A stretch of DNA of 64,000 nucleotides. It comes from Paraburkholderia fungorum. Its GTDB lineage: Bacteria > Pseudomonadota > Gammaproteobacteria > Burkholderiales > Burkholderiaceae. Every line of letters begins with the position of its first letter. Positions within the stretch are counted from its first letter, which is position 1. The DNA lies in the NCBI RefSeq assembly GCF_900099835.1, contig NZ_FNKP01000001.1:2356001-2420000 (forward strand), read 5' to 3'. A program made the position numbers and the translations under genes. A model generated the notes under the pieces. That model was given only the letters and a program-made list of their open reading frames with translations, made no database searches and was not told the DNA's origin. This document shows, one piece after another, positions 9,593 to 20,034 of this stretch.

Positions 9593-10039
9593 ATGAGCAT
9601 CATCGACAACAGAAAAGCCTTCTACGACTACTCGGTCGAAGAACGCTATGAAGCAGGACTCGTGCTCGAAGGATGGGAGGTCAAGGCGCTGCGCGCCGGG
9701 CGCGGCCAGATCAAGGAAGGTTATGTTGTGATCAAAAACAACGAACTGTTTCTGATCGGCACGCACATCAGCCCGCTGCCCGAAGCCTCGACCCACATCA
9801 ATCCCGACCCGGTCCGTACGCGCAAGCTGCTGCTGCACGCCGAACAGATCAGCAAACTGATCGGCAAGGTCGAGCAGCGCGGTTATACGCTCGTGCCGCT
9901 GAATTTTCATTACAAGGGCGGCCGCGTCAAATGCGAAATTGGCCTCGCCAAGGGTAAGAAACTGCACGACAAGCGCGAGAGCGAGAAGAAGCGCGATTGG
10001 GAGCGGGAGAAGGCGCAGTTGATGCGCTCGCGGGGCTGA
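9593..10039 (+). CDS. smpB: SsrA-binding protein
   Basis: SmpB binds tmRNA and brings it to stalled ribosomes for trans-translation. The 148-residue protein has the beta-barrel core ([20 protein letters not shown]), the conserved [11 protein letters not shown] loop, and the basic C-terminal tail [20 protein letters not shown] that mimics mRNA in the decoding site. Length and motifs are normal. No ssrA gene is seen in the window. It ends before a clear bidirectional terminator. Confidence 0.97.
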   Translation: MSIIDNRKAFYDYSVEERYEAGLVLEGWEVKALRAGRGQIKEGYVVIKNNELFLIGTHISPLPEASTHINPDPVRTRKLLLHAEQISKLIGKVEQRGYTLVPLNFHYKGGRVKCEIGLAKGKKLHDKRESEKKRDWEREKAQLMRSRG

Positions 10040-10184
10040 TCTGGGCGGGATGCGGGTGATCGTGGCCGCTGAACTGTGCAGCTTCGAACCAGGCGAAGAT
10101 TGGTCATTACTCCCCGCCACTCCGCCGCGTTACGCATCGTCCCCACATCGCGCCAACGCCACAGCCTTACTAGCGCTCAGATGC

Positions 10185-10219
10185 AAAAATGGCCCGCACT
10201 CACTGCAGGCCATTTTTTT
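10185..10219. terminator. Bidirectional terminator between smpB and the stomatin-like gene
   Basis: Inverted repeat AAAAATGGCC (10185-10194) and GGCCATTTTT (10208-10217), separated by a 13-base spacer and with T-runs on both strands. It should end smpB on the plus strand and the SPFH gene on the minus strand. Confidence 0.85.
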
Positions 10220-10238
10220 GGCTGACAAACTCGCGCAC

Positions 10239-11171
10239 TCACTTCGTGTCGGGCACGCCCTTGCCTTTGCTCACGATGGTCAGAGCCGACGCGATCATCG
10301 AACTCATATCCGACATATCGCCAGGCACGATCAGCGTGGTGCCCTGCTTCGCCAGGTTGCCGAACGCGTTCACATATTGTTCGGCCACCTTGAGATTCAC
10401 CGCCTCCATTCCGCCATTCGACTGGATGGCTGCCGCAATTTTCTGAATCGCCTGCGAATTGGCCTCAGCCACCGCCAGAATCGCCGACGCCTGCCCCTGC
10501 GCCTGATTGATCGCCGCCTGGCGCTCGCCTTCGGACTTCTGGATCGCCGCTTCCCGTCCACCGGACGCAATATTGATCTGCTCCTGCTTGCGCCCCTCCG
10601 ACGCCGCGATCAGCGCGCGCTTTTCACGCTCGGCGGTAATCTGCGCCTGCATCGCGTGCAGGATTTCCTTGGGTGGCGTCAAGTCCTTGATTTCATAGCG
10701 CAGCACCTTCACGCCCCAGTTCGCGGCGGCTTCATCGAGCGATGAAACGATGCTGTGATTGATGAAATCGCGCTCTTCGAAAGTCTTGTCGAGTTCGAGC
10801 TTGCCGATGACGGAACGCAATGTGGTCTGCGATAACTGCGTGATCGCGAACACGAAGTTGCTCGATCCATACGACGCCTTCATCGGATCGGTGACCTGAA
10901 AATACAGCACACCGTCTACCTGCAACTGCGTGTTGTCACGCGTGATACAGACCTGACTCGGCACTTCGAGCGGAATTTCTTTAAGAATGTGCTTGTACGC
11001 GATCCGGTCGACAAACGGAAACGCGAAGCTCAGGCCAGGGGTCAGCGTGCTGTGATAGCGGCCCAGCCGTTCGAGCACCCACGCGTGTTGCTGCGGCACG
11101 ATCTTGATGGTCTGTGATGCCAGCACGATCACGATGACGAGAAGCACCACCCCGACGATGGTCGAATCCAT
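10239..11171 (-). CDS. SPFH/stomatin-prohibitin family membrane protein (QmcA-like)
   Basis: A 310-residue protein with one N-terminal membrane anchor (residues about 4-20). The SPFH/band 7 domain follows (IVPQQHAWVLERLGRYHSTLTPG to about residue 180). A helical, Ala/Gln/Glu-rich coiled-coil region (about 185-260) precedes a hydrophobic C-terminus. Such proteins form large rings or membrane microdomains and often modulate membrane proteases. The gene lies 60 bases after an NfeD gene, the usual partner of stomatin homologues, and both are on the minus strand. Confidence 0.9.
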   Translation of the reverse strand: MDSTIVGVVLLVIVIVLASQTIKIVPQQHAWVLERLGRYHSTLTPGLSFAFPFVDRIAYKHILKEIPLEVPSQVCITRDNTQLQVDGVLYFQVTDPMKASYGSSNFVFAITQLSQTTLRSVIGKLELDKTFEERDFINHSIVSSLDEAAANWGVKVLRYEIKDLTPPKEILHAMQAQITAEREKRALIAASEGRKQEQINIASGGREAAIQKSEGERQAAINQAQGQASAILAVAEANSQAIQKIAAAIQSNGGMEAVNLKVAEQYVNAFGNLAKQGTTLIVPGDMSDMSSMIASALTIVSKGKGVPDTK

Positions 11172-11231
11172 AACTGCCCTCCGCTCTTTGGTTCGAATAG
11201 TTACGCGTGTATTGCCCGGGCGTGCGAATGC

Positions 11232-11687
11232 TTAGACCGCGCCCGCTTTCGCCGGCGAATGCCGGCTCGCCACGACGATGAGGCAACTGCCGCGCAATTC
11301 GGTGATTTCGTAGACCTGCGCACTTTCGGGTTCACCCGCGGCGAGTTCGACATCCCATGCCGCGCCGCGATAGTTGACCCGCGCTCGCCGCTCGCTCCAC
11401 GCGGGCACATTCAGCGTCTGACCGATATCGAGATTAACGTCCGGATTACGCGACGCCTCCTTGCGCTTGCGCCGTCCAAAGCTCGAGCGCCGCAACGCCA
11501 CGACCGCCGCCAGCGCCACCACGGCAGCAATCGCGAACTGCAGGTCGGCGCCCGCGCCCGCTAGATGCGCAATCGCGGCCGCCACGCAACCCAAAGCGAT
11601 CATTAGCAGATAAAAAGTGCCGCTCATCAACTCGAGCACGACCAGCACACCCGCCCCGATCCACCAGAACAATCCACCTGGCGCCAC
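11232..11687 (-). CDS. NfeD-like membrane protein
   Basis: A short NfeD family protein of about 151 residues. Two or three membrane helices fill residues about 3-70. A C-terminal OB-fold domain (residues about 85-145; IGQTLNVPAW, ARVNYRGAAWDVEL) ends in a hydrophobic strand. I place the start at the GTG at 11687 because GGAGG lies six bases upstream. A longer in-frame GTG at 11711 exists, but it sits inside the ppsA terminator hairpin. NfeD proteins bind SPFH partners, and the next gene is one. No ClpP-like protease domain is present, so this is the short form. Confidence 0.85.
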   Translation of the reverse strand: MAPGGLFWWIGAGVLVVLELMSGTFYLLMIALGCVAAAIAHLAGAGADLQFAIAAVVALAAVVALRRSSFGRRKRKEASRNPDVNLDIGQTLNVPAWSERRARVNYRGAAWDVELAAGEPESAQVYEITELRGSCLIVVASRHSPAKAGAV

Positions 11688-11705
11688 GTTGACCTCCACA
11701 AAGCA

Positions 11706-11732
11706 AAACACCCCGGATCTACCGGGGTGTTT
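11706..11732 (-). terminator. Terminator of ppsA
   Basis: A perfect 11-bp stem AAACACCCCGG/CCGGGGTGTTT with a five-base loop. It lies about 117 bases after the ppsA stop, and on the minus strand a T-rich stretch (GTTTTG) follows. It separates ppsA from the NfeD-stomatin pair. Confidence 0.85.
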
Positions 11733-11848
11733 ATAGCACGAAGCAGGTGCATTTAACGCACGATGCCCTATGTCTCAACTACTTTTGACCGCATTTGACA
11801 TATCGCACCGCACGTTATGCAAGCCGCTTAAAAACGGCATGCATTGCT

Positions 11849-14251
11849 TTACTTCGTCGACTTTGCCAACTGCTGCCACGTCTCGATGATCGAGTCCGGG
11901 TTCAGCGAAATCGACGCGATACCTTCGTCCGTCAGCCATTGCGCGAAGTCCGGATGATCCGACGGACCTTGCCCGCAGATGCCCACATACTTGTTCAGAC
12001 GCAGGCAGGTTGAGATCGCGCGCTGCAGCAGGAACTTGACGGCCGGGTCGCGTTCGTCGAAATCGACAGCCAACAGCTCCATGCCCGAGTCGCGATCCAG
12101 ACCCAGCGTGAGCTGCGTCAAATCGTTCGAACCGATCGAGAAGCCGTCGAAGAATTGCAGGAATTCCTCAGCAAGAATCGCGTTCGAAGGCACTTCGCAC
12201 ATCATGATCAGGCGCAGGCCCTTTTCGCCGCGCTTCAGGCCGAACTTCGCCAGCAGCCCGATCACGCGCTCCGCCTGCTTCAGCGTACGCACGAACGGCA
12301 CCATGATCTCGACGTTGTCGAGGCCCATCTCTTCACGCACCTTCTTCAACGCGATGCACTCCATCTGGAACGCTTCGGCGAAGTCTTCGGCGATGTAACG
12401 CGACGCGCCACGGAAACCGAGCATCGGGTTTTCTTCGTCCGGCTCGTAACGCGAACCGCCGATGAGCTTCTTGTACTCGTTCGACTTGAAGTCCGACAGA
12501 CGCACGATCACGGGCTTCGGGTAGAACGCGGCCGCGATCGTCGCAATACCTTCGGTCAGCTTGTCGACGTAAAACGCGCGCGGCGACGCATGACCGCGAG
12601 CAACGCTTTCCACGGCCTTCTTCAGGTCCTGGTCGATGTTCGGATACTCGAGAATCGCCTTCGGGTGAACGCCGATGTTGTTATTGATGATGAACTCGAG
12701 TCGCGCCAGACCCACGCCTGCGTTCGGCAGTTGCGAGAAGTCGAAAGCGAGCTGCGGGTTGCCCACGTTCATCATGATCTTCACCGGGATCGGCGGCAGT
12801 TCGCCGCGCTGCACTTCGGTGATTTCGGTTTCGAGCAGACCGTCGTAAATCTTGCCTTCGTCGCCTTCCGCGCACGACACGGTGACGAGTGCGCCTTCCT
12901 TCAGCACGTCGGTTGCGTCGCCGCAGCCGACCACTGCCGGGACGCCGAGTTCACGCGCGATAATTGCCGCGTGGCAAGTCCGGCCGCCGCGATTCGTGAC
13001 GATTGCCGACGCGCGCTTCATGACCGGCTCCCAGTTCGGGTCGGTCATGTCGGCGACCAGTACGTCGCCCGGCTGCACACGGTCCATTTCCGACGGATCG
13101 TGGATCACGCGAACCGGACCCGCGCCGATCTTCTGGCCGATTGCGCGACCCGTAGCCAGCACGTTCGACTGGCCCTTCAACTTGAAGCGCTGCTCGGCCT
13201 TGCCTGCCGCCTGGCTCTTCACCGTTTCCGGACGCGCCTGGAGAATGAAGATCTTGCCGTCACGGCCGTCCTTGCCCCACTCGATGTCCATCGGACGCTC
13301 GTAGTGCTTTTCGATGATGACCGCGTACTTCGCCAGTTCGATCACGTCTTCATCGGTGATCGAGAAGCGGTTGCGCTGCTCATGCGACACGTCGACAGTC
13401 TTCACACGGCCTTCTTCGCCGGCTTTCGTGAATTCCATCTTGATCAGCTTCGAGCCAATCGAGCGACGGATGATCGGGTACTTGCCTTGCGCGAGCGTGG
13501 TCTTGAAAACGTAGAACTCGTCCGGATTCACCGCGCCTTGAACGACGGTTTCGCCCAGACCATAGCTCGACGTGATGAACACGGCGTCCTTGAAGCCCGA
13601 CTCGGTGTCGAGCGTGAACATCACGCCCGCTGCGCCGACGTCCGAGCGCACCATACGCTGCACGCCCGCCGACAACGCGACTTCAGCGTGAGTGAAGCCC
13701 TTGTGGACACGATAGGAGATAGCGCGGTCGTTATACAGCGACGCGAACACGTGCTTCATGCGATCGAGCACGTCTTCGACCCCGACCACGTTGAGATAGC
13801 TTTCCTGCTGACCCGCGAACGATGCGTCCGGCAAGTCTTCCGCCGTTGCCGACGAACGGACGGCAAACGACAGCTCTTCAGGCGAGCTGTTTTGGAGCGT
13901 GTCGAAGCCCGCGCGAATGTCGGCCTCGAGTTGCGGCTGCATGGGAGCGTCGACGATCCATTGACGGATCTCCTTGCCCGCTTCGGCGAGCGCCTTCACG
14001 TCGTCGACGTCGAGCGTTTCGAGACGTTTGGCGATGCGTTCGGTCAGATTGTTGTGATGCAAGAAATCGCGGAAGGCCAGTGCCGTGGTGGCGAAACCGG
14101 TCGGCACACGCACGCCGGCTTCGGCGAGCTGACTGATCATTTCGCCCAACGACGCGTTCTTGCCGCCGACGATTTCCACGTCGGTCATCCGCAACTGCTC
14201 AAACGGAACTACATACGCCTTGTCCTTTGCGACGGTAACTACGTTAGTCAT
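11849..14251 (-). CDS. ppsA: Phosphoenolpyruvate synthase
   Basis: PpsA converts pyruvate and ATP to PEP, AMP and phosphate, for gluconeogenesis. The 800-residue protein has the N-terminal ATP-grasp domain ([11 protein letters not shown] at 28-38; [21 protein letters not shown] near 128-148). The phosphohistidine domain has GGRTCHAAI with His427, and the preceding Thr425 is the usual PpsR target. The C-terminal PEP/pyruvate barrel ends with [11 protein letters not shown] and the CGQGPSD motif. I chose the ATG at 14251, which has AGGGG six bases upstream and gives the normal N-terminus. The regulator ppsR is divergent. The leader contains a long imperfect hairpin. Confidence 0.97.
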   Translation of the reverse strand: MTNVVTVAKDKAYVVPFEQLRMTDVEIVGGKNASLGEMISQLAEAGVRVPTGFATTALAFRDFLHHNNLTERIAKRLETLDVDDVKALAEAGKEIRQWIVDAPMQPQLEADIRAGFDTLQNSSPEELSFAVRSSATAEDLPDASFAGQQESYLNVVGVEDVLDRMKHVFASLYNDRAISYRVHKGFTHAEVALSAGVQRMVRSDVGAAGVMFTLDTESGFKDAVFITSSYGLGETVVQGAVNPDEFYVFKTTLAQGKYPIIRRSIGSKLIKMEFTKAGEEGRVKTVDVSHEQRNRFSITDEDVIELAKYAVIIEKHYERPMDIEWGKDGRDGKIFILQARPETVKSQAAGKAEQRFKLKGQSNVLATGRAIGQKIGAGPVRVIHDPSEMDRVQPGDVLVADMTDPNWEPVMKRASAIVTNRGGRTCHAAIIARELGVPAVVGCGDATDVLKEGALVTVSCAEGDEGKIYDGLLETEITEVQRGELPPIPVKIMMNVGNPQLAFDFSQLPNAGVGLARLEFIINNNIGVHPKAILEYPNIDQDLKKAVESVARGHASPRAFYVDKLTEGIATIAAAFYPKPVIVRLSDFKSNEYKKLIGGSRYEPDEENPMLGFRGASRYIAEDFAEAFQMECIALKKVREEMGLDNVEIMVPFVRTLKQAERVIGLLAKFGLKRGEKGLRLIMMCEVPSNAILAEEFLQFFDGFSIGSNDLTQLTLGLDRDSGMELLAVDFDERDPAVKFLLQRAISTCLRLNKYVGICGQGPSDHPDFAQWLTDEGIASISLNPDSIIETWQQLAKSTK

Positions 14252-14280
14252 ACAAGCCCCTAAGTGTGAAAGAAATTCAC

Positions 14281-14345
14281 GGTTGTGCAAGTGGGCTTGA
14301 ACACGAGACGCCCATTGGAAGCGTGAACTCGTGTCTTGCACAACC
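14281..14345 (-). promoter_or_regulatory. Long structured inverted repeat in the ppsA leader
   Basis: An 11-bp perfect inverted repeat, GGTTGTGCAAG (14281-14291) with CTTGCACAACC (14335-14345), encloses a second perfect 7-bp pair, ACACGAG (14301-14307) with CTCGTGT (14328-14334). Inside this is a 4-bp pair, ACGC (14308-14311) with GCGT (14321-14324), around a 9-base loop. As minus-strand RNA it would fold into one long stem-loop with a 9-base and a 3-base bulge, ending 29 bases before the ppsA ATG. It has no T-run, so it is not an ordinary terminator. A role in ppsA control is inferred. Confidence 0.6.
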
Positions 14346-14780
14346 TGTTGGAGAAGCAATCGCTACGCGCAGCCGAAGTGCGCGGCAAACCGGATACGCG
14401 ACGAAGAAGCCGGATGGACGAAATTACCGATCAATCCACCAATTTCACCGCTAGTTACCGGCCAATAGCAAGGCGTTGAACGATCGTTCGCGGCAAGTTA
14501 GCCGCCAATCGCCTGCAATTGCTTATCCAACAGGTTGCCGCTATTCTACCGTGCCGACTCCTAAAATGTGGCAGTCGGACGAGAATTGCGCCTCGAATCG
14601 CGCCCCGGACCGGCAAACGGGCTTTTACGAGGTCCTGCCGTCATCCGGACGCAATTACGGTGCCCACGGCGCGCTGTAACGACGCCGCTGCCGTCTTCCG
14701 GTTAGCCACCTGGCAGCGAGTCCGATACAGCGATGTTTTATTCGAGCGCTGTTTGCCGCTCACGTTCCCCAGCCCCACTG
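14346..14780. other. Rest of the ppsA-ppsR divergent intergenic region
   Basis: About 435 bases with no convincing gene; short reading frames here lack family features and ribosome sites. The only plausible signal is TTGCTT (14519-14524), 17 bases, TATTCT (14542-14547), a weak plus-strand sigma-70-like promoter that would drive ppsR with a leader of about 230 bases. No clear ppsA promoter was found. Confidence 0.4.
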
Positions 14781-15596
14781 ATGCCGCCCACCGTATTCAT
14801 CGTCTCCGACGGTACCGGGATCACTGCCGAAACCTTCGCGCATTCGATCCTTTCCCAGTTCGACCAGAAATTCCGCCTGGTTCGTGTGCCTTTTGTCGAC
14901 TCGACGGAAAAGGCCTACGCCACGCTCGAAAAAATCAACGAGGCAATCCAGCAGGACGGCCGACGACCGATCGTTTTCACCACGCTGGTGGATAGCGCGT
15001 CGAACCAGATCGTCAAAGGCTCGAATGCGCTCGTGCTGGATATGTTCCAGACGTTCGTCGAGCCGCTGGAACAGGAACTGGAACTGAAGTCGAGTCACGC
15101 GATGGGTCGCGGTCACCAGAACGCTGACACCGAGGAGTACAAGAACCGGATCGAGGCGATCAACTTTTCGCTCGCTCACGACGACGGTCAGTCGAACCGC
15201 AATCTTGCCGACGCCGACGTGATTCTGGTCGGCGTATCGCGCAGCGGCAAGACGCCGACCAGCCTGTATCTGGCGATGCAGTACGGCGTGAAAGCGGCCA
15301 ACTATCCGCTGATCCCGGAAGACTTCGAGCGCGGCAAGCTGCCTACGCCGTTACTCGCGCATCGGCAGAAGATGTTTGGTTTGTCGATTGATCCGCAGCG
15401 CCTGTCGGAAATCCGGAACGAGCGCAGGCCCGGGAGCAAGTACGCCGCGCCGGAGAATTGTCGCTATGAGATCAACGAGGCCGAGGCGATGATGCGGCGC
15501 GAAGGGATCAAGTGGTTGTCGTCGACGCATAAGTCGATCGAGGAGATCGCGACGACGATTCTGCAGGAGATCAAGCTGGATCGACAGGCTTATTGA
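14781..15596 (+). CDS. ppsR: PEP synthase regulatory protein (bifunctional kinase/pyrophosphorylase)
   Basis: A DUF299 protein that inactivates PEP synthase by ADP-dependent phosphorylation of a Thr near the catalytic His, and reactivates it by phosphate-dependent removal. The 271-residue product has the family start [16 protein letters not shown] and the P-loop [11 protein letters not shown] at 151-161. It has the normal C-terminal segment [20 protein letters not shown] chose the ATG at 14781 for family agreement; an in-frame ATG at 14733 would add 16 atypical residues, and neither has a clear ribosome site. The divergent neighbour is its target, ppsA. Confidence 0.95.
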   Translation: MPPTVFIVSDGTGITAETFAHSILSQFDQKFRLVRVPFVDSTEKAYATLEKINEAIQQDGRRPIVFTTLVDSASNQIVKGSNALVLDMFQTFVEPLEQELELKSSHAMGRGHQNADTEEYKNRIEAINFSLAHDDGQSNRNLADADVILVGVSRSGKTPTSLYLAMQYGVKAANYPLIPEDFERGKLPTPLLAHRQKMFGLSIDPQRLSEIRNERRPGSKYAAPENCRYEINEAEAMMRREGIKWLSSTHKSIEEIATTILQEIKLDRQAY

Positions 15597-15620
15597 GCCT
15601 GGTCTGAAGATCGTTGGACG

Positions 15621-15650
15621 ATGGGCTGCGCGTAGTGCACAGCCCATTTC
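15621..15650 (+). terminator. Probable terminator of ppsR
   Basis: An 8-bp inverted repeat ATGGGCTG (15621-15628) and CAGCCCAT (15640-15647) followed by TTC, in the gap between the convergent ppsR and the SpoU methyltransferase gene. The T-run is short, so termination strength is uncertain. Confidence 0.4.
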
Positions 15651-15690
15651 TGGCGAGTCAAAGCGAAACGTCAGCCGTGCGGCGGAGCGC

Positions 15691-16476
15691 TCAACCCAGC
15701 GCGCGTTGCTGCCGGCACTGCTCGAACACACACACAGCGGCGGCCGCCGCCACATTCAGCGACTCCATTCCGCCGGGCTGCGGAATCGTCACTCGCAACG
15801 ACACCGCGTCGCGCCAGGTCTGCGAAACGCCGGCCCCTTCGTTGCCGAACACCCACGCAAGCGGACCGCTCAGATCGCAGTCATAAATCGCTTCCGCGCC
15901 GTGCGAATCCGTAATGACGATCGGCACCGCTAGGCGCCCGATCAGCGGGTGCGCGTCGACATCCTCGTGAATCTGCAACAGGAAGTGCGCCCCCATGCCC
16001 GAGCGCAAGACTTTCGACGACCAGGCGTACGCGGTACCGGGTGCGCAAAATACCTGCTGAATCCCGGCGGCTGCCGCGCTGCGCAGAATCGACCCGACGT
16101 TGCCGGCGTCCTGCACGCCGTCCAGGACGAGACAAGTTTGCGCGACCTTTTCGGGCAGCGGCGTATCGAGCTTCTCCACCAGCAGCAAAATGCCGACGCC
16201 ATGCACGACATTCGACAACTGCCCGAACAGCGCATCCGGCAGCGTCACGATTCGGTGGTCCTCGATGCGCGAAACGATGGCCTGCGCCTCGTCGTGCTGA
16301 AGCGCGCCCTCCGTGACGATGCACATTTCCGGCTGCCCGGCGACGTCGAGATACGCGCTCGCGAGATGGAAACCTTCGAGCAACGCGTGCCCGCTGCGAC
16401 GCTGTTGATGCGTCGAACCGGCCAGAGCTTTCAGGCGTTTGTAGAGCGGATTGTCCCGCGAGGTGATGGCTTTCAC
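15691..16476 (-). CDS. TrmH/SpoU family RNA 2'-O-methyltransferase
   Basis: A 261-residue SPOUT-class methyltransferase. The N-terminal substrate-binding domain has SGHALLEGFHLASAYL. The catalytic domain has the three SpoU motifs: motif 1 around LDGVQDAGNVGSILRSAAA, motif 2 around WVFGNEGAGVS, and motif 3 VTIPQPGGMESLNVAAAAAV, which forms the SAM-binding knot. The exact RNA target (23S rRNA G2251-like or other) cannot be fixed from sequence. It is the last gene of the long minus-strand block, starting 76 bases after rnhB. Confidence 0.9.
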   Translation of the reverse strand: MKAITSRDNPLYKRLKALAGSTHQQRRSGHALLEGFHLASAYLDVAGQPEMCIVTEGALQHDEAQAIVSRIEDHRIVTLPDALFGQLSNVVHGVGILLLVEKLDTPLPEKVAQTCLVLDGVQDAGNVGSILRSAAAAGIQQVFCAPGTAYAWSSKVLRSGMGAHFLLQIHEDVDAHPLIGRLAVPIVITDSHGAEAIYDCDLSGPLAWVFGNEGAGVSQTWRDAVSLRVTIPQPGGMESLNVAAAAAVCVFEQCRQQRALG

Positions 16477-16552
16477 AGGCAGCGAAGACAGTGAGATTGG
16501 GAAAAGAACCGGCGACGAACGACTCGTGGCTGCTCGTGGCGCTCAAATAGAT

Positions 16553-17302
16553 TCAGGCGGTGCTGCGCTCGCCGAACGCGTCGTCGTCGAGCAGAGCATC
16601 GGTCAGCGTGCCTGGCACGACGATAACCTCGCTCGCAGTCAGCTGCACGCCCGTGCCGAACCGCGCATGCGCTTCGCGCACCGGCGCAAACGAACGCCGA
16701 TGATGCTCACAAGGACCATGCTCGCGCAGTGCCGCGAGATGCTGCGGCGTGCCGTAGCCAGCATGCGCGTTGAAGCCGTACACAGGAAACGTCTGATGCA
16801 GTTCGAGCAGCATCCGGTCACGCGTAACCTTCGCCAGAATCGACGCCGCGGAAATGCTCTTCACGAGCGCATCGCCACCAATCACCGCTTCGCTGCGAAT
16901 GCTGAGCGTCGGGCAGCGATTGCCGTCGATTTTCACCAGCGTAGGCAAGACCGACAGCCCTTCCACCGCGCGTTTCATCGCCAGCATCGTGGCGTGAAGG
17001 ATATTGAGCGAATCGATTTCTTCGACCGAGGCCGACGCGATGCAATACGCCAGCGCCCGGTCGACGATCTTGTCGTATAGCTCGTCGCGCTTTTTGGCAG
17101 TAAGCGCCTTGGAATCGTCGAGCCCGCGAATCATCGGTTTCGACGGATCGAAAATCACGGCCGCGGCAACGACCGGACCCGCCAGCGGGCCACGCCCTGC
17201 TTCGTCGACGCCGCAGACGATGTCGTCGGGATTCTCGAAGTTCAGGCCGACTTGCGCCGCCGCACCCGCGACCTTACGGCGAGGAACACGCGCACCGGTC
17301 AC
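16553..17302 (-). CDS. rnhB: Ribonuclease HII
   Basis: RNase HII cuts the RNA strand of RNA-DNA hybrids and nicks at single ribonucleotides in DNA. The 249-residue protein contains the [17 protein letters not shown] motif with catalytic Asp33 and Glu34. Downstream lie [17 protein letters not shown] and the typical [12 protein letters not shown]-terminal segment. The start is a GTG overlapping the lpxB stop (GTGA, 17299-17302). It gives an N-terminus about 30 residues longer than E. coli RnhB, so a later start is possible. The lpxB-rnhB order is conserved. Confidence 0.95.
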   Translation of the reverse strand: MTGARVPRRKVAGAAAQVGLNFENPDDIVCGVDEAGRGPLAGPVVAAAVIFDPSKPMIRGLDDSKALTAKKRDELYDKIVDRALAYCIASASVEEIDSLNILHATMLAMKRAVEGLSVLPTLVKIDGNRCPTLSIRSEAVIGGDALVKSISAASILAKVTRDRMLLELHQTFPVYGFNAHAGYGTPQHLAALREHGPCEHHRRSFAPVREAHARFGTGVQLTASEVIVVPGTLTDALLDDDAFGERSTA

Positions 17303-18468
17303 GGCTGCGCCCTGCGTTTTTCGACGACGGCGGCCACGACTTCCGCTGCACGCTGCGCGGTATTCTGCTTCAGCACGTGATGCATCTCCGTGAAGATTTC
17401 CGTCAGCGTGCGCCGGTTGGCTTCGTCGCGCAACTGTTTCAGCGTGGCTTCGGCCAGCGCCTGAGGCGTAGCAAAGTGCTGCAGAATTTCCGGTACGACG
17501 AAGCGGCCGGCCAGAATATTCGGCAAACCCACGTACGGCAGATAGCCCTGGCGGCGCATGATCTGGCCGGTCAGCCAGGGCACCTTGTACGAAATAACCA
17601 TCGGCTTCTTCAACAGCGCCGCTTCGAGCGTCACCGTGCCGCTTTTGACGAGAATCGCGTCGGCGGCGGTCATCGCGAGTTGCGATTGGCCGTCGGTGAT
17701 GGTGAGCGCGAGACCCGGATGCGAATCGACCAGCGGACGCAGCATTTCGCGCAGCGTCGGCGTTGCCGCCGGCATCACGAAGCGCAAGCCCGGCTCCTGG
17801 TGCTGCATCATTTCCATGGCCGCAAAGAACGTCGGGCCGATCAGATCGATCTCCGAGCGCCGGCTACCCGGCAGCACCGCGATGATCGGGCCATCTTCAG
17901 CGAGGCCGAGCGCACGGCGGGCGCCGAGCGTGTCGGGCACCAGCGGAATCTCGTCAGCTAGCGGATGCCCCACGTACGACGCCGCGACGCCCGCCTTTTC
18001 CAGCAGCGCCGTCTCGAACGGGAACACGCACAGCATGTGGTCGACCGCCTTCGCGATCTTCTTGATGCGGCCGCCGCGCCACGCCCAGATGGACGGGCAC
18101 ACGAAGTGCACAGTCGGAATACCCGCGTCGCGCAGCGCGTGCTCGAGCCCGAAGTTGAAATCGGGTGCATCGACGCCGACGAACACCGACGGCGGTTCGG
18201 CCAGCAATTGCCGCTTCAGTTCGTTGCGGATGCCGAGAATCTCGGGGATATGCCGCAGCGCCTCGACATAACCGCGCACCGTCAGCTTTTCCATCGGCCA
18301 GTGCGGATCGAAGCCCGTAGCGATCATGCGCGGGCCGCCGATTCCGTAGTACTGGGTGCCGGCGGGAAGACGGCTCGCGAGGCCATCGAGCAGCGATGCG
18401 GCCAGCAGGTCGCCGGACGGCTCGCCGGCCACCATGGCGACGCGTAGCGGACTGGGGTTCAATGCCAT
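17299..18468 (-). CDS. lpxB: Lipid-A-disaccharide synthase
   Basis: LpxB joins UDP-2,3-diacylglucosamine and lipid X to form the lipid A disaccharide, at the cytosolic face of the inner membrane. The 389-residue GT-B type protein shows [18 protein letters not shown] at the N-terminus, the conserved [15 protein letters not shown] segment and LLPGSR-type motif ([10 protein letters not shown]). The [23 protein letters not shown] donor-site region is also present. It sits three bases after lpxA and overlaps rnhB, in the conserved lpxD-fabZ-lpxA-lpxB order. Confidence 0.97.
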   Translation of the reverse strand: MALNPSPLRVAMVAGEPSGDLLAASLLDGLASRLPAGTQYYGIGGPRMIATGFDPHWPMEKLTVRGYVEALRHIPEILGIRNELKRQLLAEPPSVFVGVDAPDFNFGLEHALRDAGIPTVHFVCPSIWAWRGGRIKKIAKAVDHMLCVFPFETALLEKAGVAASYVGHPLADEIPLVPDTLGARRALGLAEDGPIIAVLPGSRRSEIDLIGPTFFAAMEMMQHQEPGLRFVMPAATPTLREMLRPLVDSHPGLALTITDGQSQLAMTAADAILVKSGTVTLEAALLKKPMVISYKVPWLTGQIMRRQGYLPYVGLPNILAGRFVVPEILQHFATPQALAEATLKQLRDEANRRTLTEIFTEMHHVLKQNTAQRAAEVVAAVVEKRRAQP

Positions 18469-18471
18469 CGC

Positions 18472-19260
18472 TTAGCGGATGATGCCGCGTTGCGACGCTT
18501 CGACGAACGCGAGCAGCGTCTGCACCGGTGCATCGCCGTCGCCGCCTGCGGAAGCGAGTTCGCGCAATTGCACCTTCGCTTCTTCCAGCGACAAACCGTT
18601 CTTGTACAGCACGCGATAAGCGGCGCGCAGCGCCGAAATCGCGTCCGGCGAGAAGCCCCGGCGACGCAAACCTTCGACGTTGATGCCGTGCGGCTCGGCC
18701 TTGTTACCGGCGGCGATCACGAACGGCGGAATGTCCTGCACGAGTGCCGACGCACCGCCCAGCATCGAATGCGCGCCGATGCGCACAAACTGATGCACGC
18801 CCGACATGCCGCCAACGATCGCGTGGTCGCCGATCGTCACGTGGCCGGCCATCTGCGCATTGCTCGACAGGATGATGTTGTTGCCGAGATGGCAGTCGTG
18901 CCCGATGTGCACGTACGCCATGATCCAGTTGTCGTCGCCGAGCGTGGTCACACCCGCGTCCTGCACCGTACCGGTGTGGATCGTGGTGAACTCGCGGATC
19001 GTATTGCGGTTGCCGATCACGAGCCGCGTCGGCTCTTCCTTGTACTTCATGTCCTGCGGACGACCGCCAACCGACGCGTAATGGCCGATCTTGTTGTCTT
19101 CGCCGATCGTCGTGTGGCCTTCGATCACGCTGTGCGAACCGACCGTGCTGCGCGCACCGATCGTCACGTTCGCGCCGATCACGGCATACGGCCCTACTTC
19201 GACGGATTCGTCGAGTTGTGCGCCTGCTTCGATGATCGCAGTGGGATGAATCCTGCTCAT
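18472..19260 (-). CDS. lpxA: UDP-N-acetylglucosamine acyltransferase
   Basis: LpxA transfers an R-3-hydroxyacyl chain from acyl carrier protein to UDP-GlcNAc, the first step of lipid A synthesis. The 262-residue protein is a left-handed beta-helix of hexapeptide repeats ([19 protein letters not shown]). The catalytic His is in the segment [12 protein letters not shown], and a helical C-terminal domain ([18 protein letters not shown]) follows. Length equals the E. coli enzyme. It lies about 115 bases after fabZ and three bases before lpxB. Confidence 0.97.
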   Translation of the reverse strand: MSRIHPTAIIEAGAQLDESVEVGPYAVIGANVTIGARSTVGSHSVIEGHTTIGEDNKIGHYASVGGRPQDMKYKEEPTRLVIGNRNTIREFTTIHTGTVQDAGVTTLGDDNWIMAYVHIGHDCHLGNNIILSSNAQMAGHVTIGDHAIVGGMSGVHQFVRIGAHSMLGGASALVQDIPPFVIAAGNKAEPHGINVEGLRRRGFSPDAISALRAAYRVLYKNGLSLEEAKVQLRELASAGGDGDAPVQTLLAFVEASQRGIIR

Positions 19261-19375
19261 GCGTCCTCGCTTCTGATTCTGTTGCGTTGTCTGGATGGGT
19301 CTGCTCGACCCGTCAGCACCGATCTCCGCCGCCCATTGGAGACGTCTTGAAACCGCTGACCGCCGGGACGCCGAC

Positions 19376-19840
19376 TCAGGCGTCCTTGTCCGTGTGCCGC
19401 ACCGCGCACATCAGGTCGGCTTCCGCCGCTACGACGCCATCCACTTCGGCACGCGCCTTGAACTTCCAGATGCCGCGCATGTGACGCTCGAACGTGCAAT
19501 TCAGGATCAGCTGATCGCCCGGTTCCACCACACGCTTGAAACGCGCATTGTCGATGCCGACGAACAGATACAGCGTGTTCGACGGATCGCTAGGTTCTTC
19601 CGAAAACGTCAGCAGGGCCGCGGTTTGTGCGAGCGCTTCGAGAATCAGCACGCCGGGCATGACCGGACGTGTCGGGAAGTGCCCTTGAAAATACGGCTCA
19701 TTGATCGACACGTTCTTCAACGCTTTGATGCTCTTGTGCGGCTCGAGTTCGAGCACCCGGTCGACCAGCAGGATCGGGTAACGATGCGGCAGCAGCGTGA
19801 GAATCTTATGAATGTCGAGATTGATTTTTTCGGTGCTCAT
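19376..19840 (-). CDS. fabZ: 3-hydroxyacyl-ACP dehydratase
   Basis: FabZ removes water from 3-hydroxyacyl-ACP in fatty acid elongation and competes with LpxA for hydroxymyristoyl-ACP. The 154-residue hot-dog fold protein starts [20 protein letters not shown]. It contains the active-site helix [18 protein letters not shown], with the catalytic His in GHFP and the Glu in LEAL. I chose the ATG at 19840; the frame is open further upstream, but the added residues do not resemble the family. The 194 bases to lpxD upstream hold no gene. Confidence 0.96.
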   Translation of the reverse strand: MSTEKINLDIHKILTLLPHRYPILLVDRVLELEPHKSIKALKNVSINEPYFQGHFPTRPVMPGVLILEALAQTAALLTFSEEPSDPSNTLYLFVGIDNARFKRVVEPGDQLILNCTFERHMRGIWKFKARAEVDGVVAAEADLMCAVRHTDKDA

Positions 19841-20034
19841 GGTGTTTCTGCTCACGCATTGACTGCGCGATGATGACTGCGGAAGCTGGTGCAGGTAGGT
19901 TGAAAACGTGTGCCGCCGGCGCCCGCCATGATCCGGTTGTGGTGCCACGCGACGCCACAACCGACTTTGTTTCGTGAAGCTCGCCCGCTATTTTACGCGT
20001 GCCGGCTGGCCGCCTTGATAACTTGGGCCAATTT

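Noticed and set aside
12155..14263. Plus-strand frame of 702 codons opposite ppsA
   Set aside because: It is antisense to a fully motif-supported PEP synthase and has no recognisable domain.
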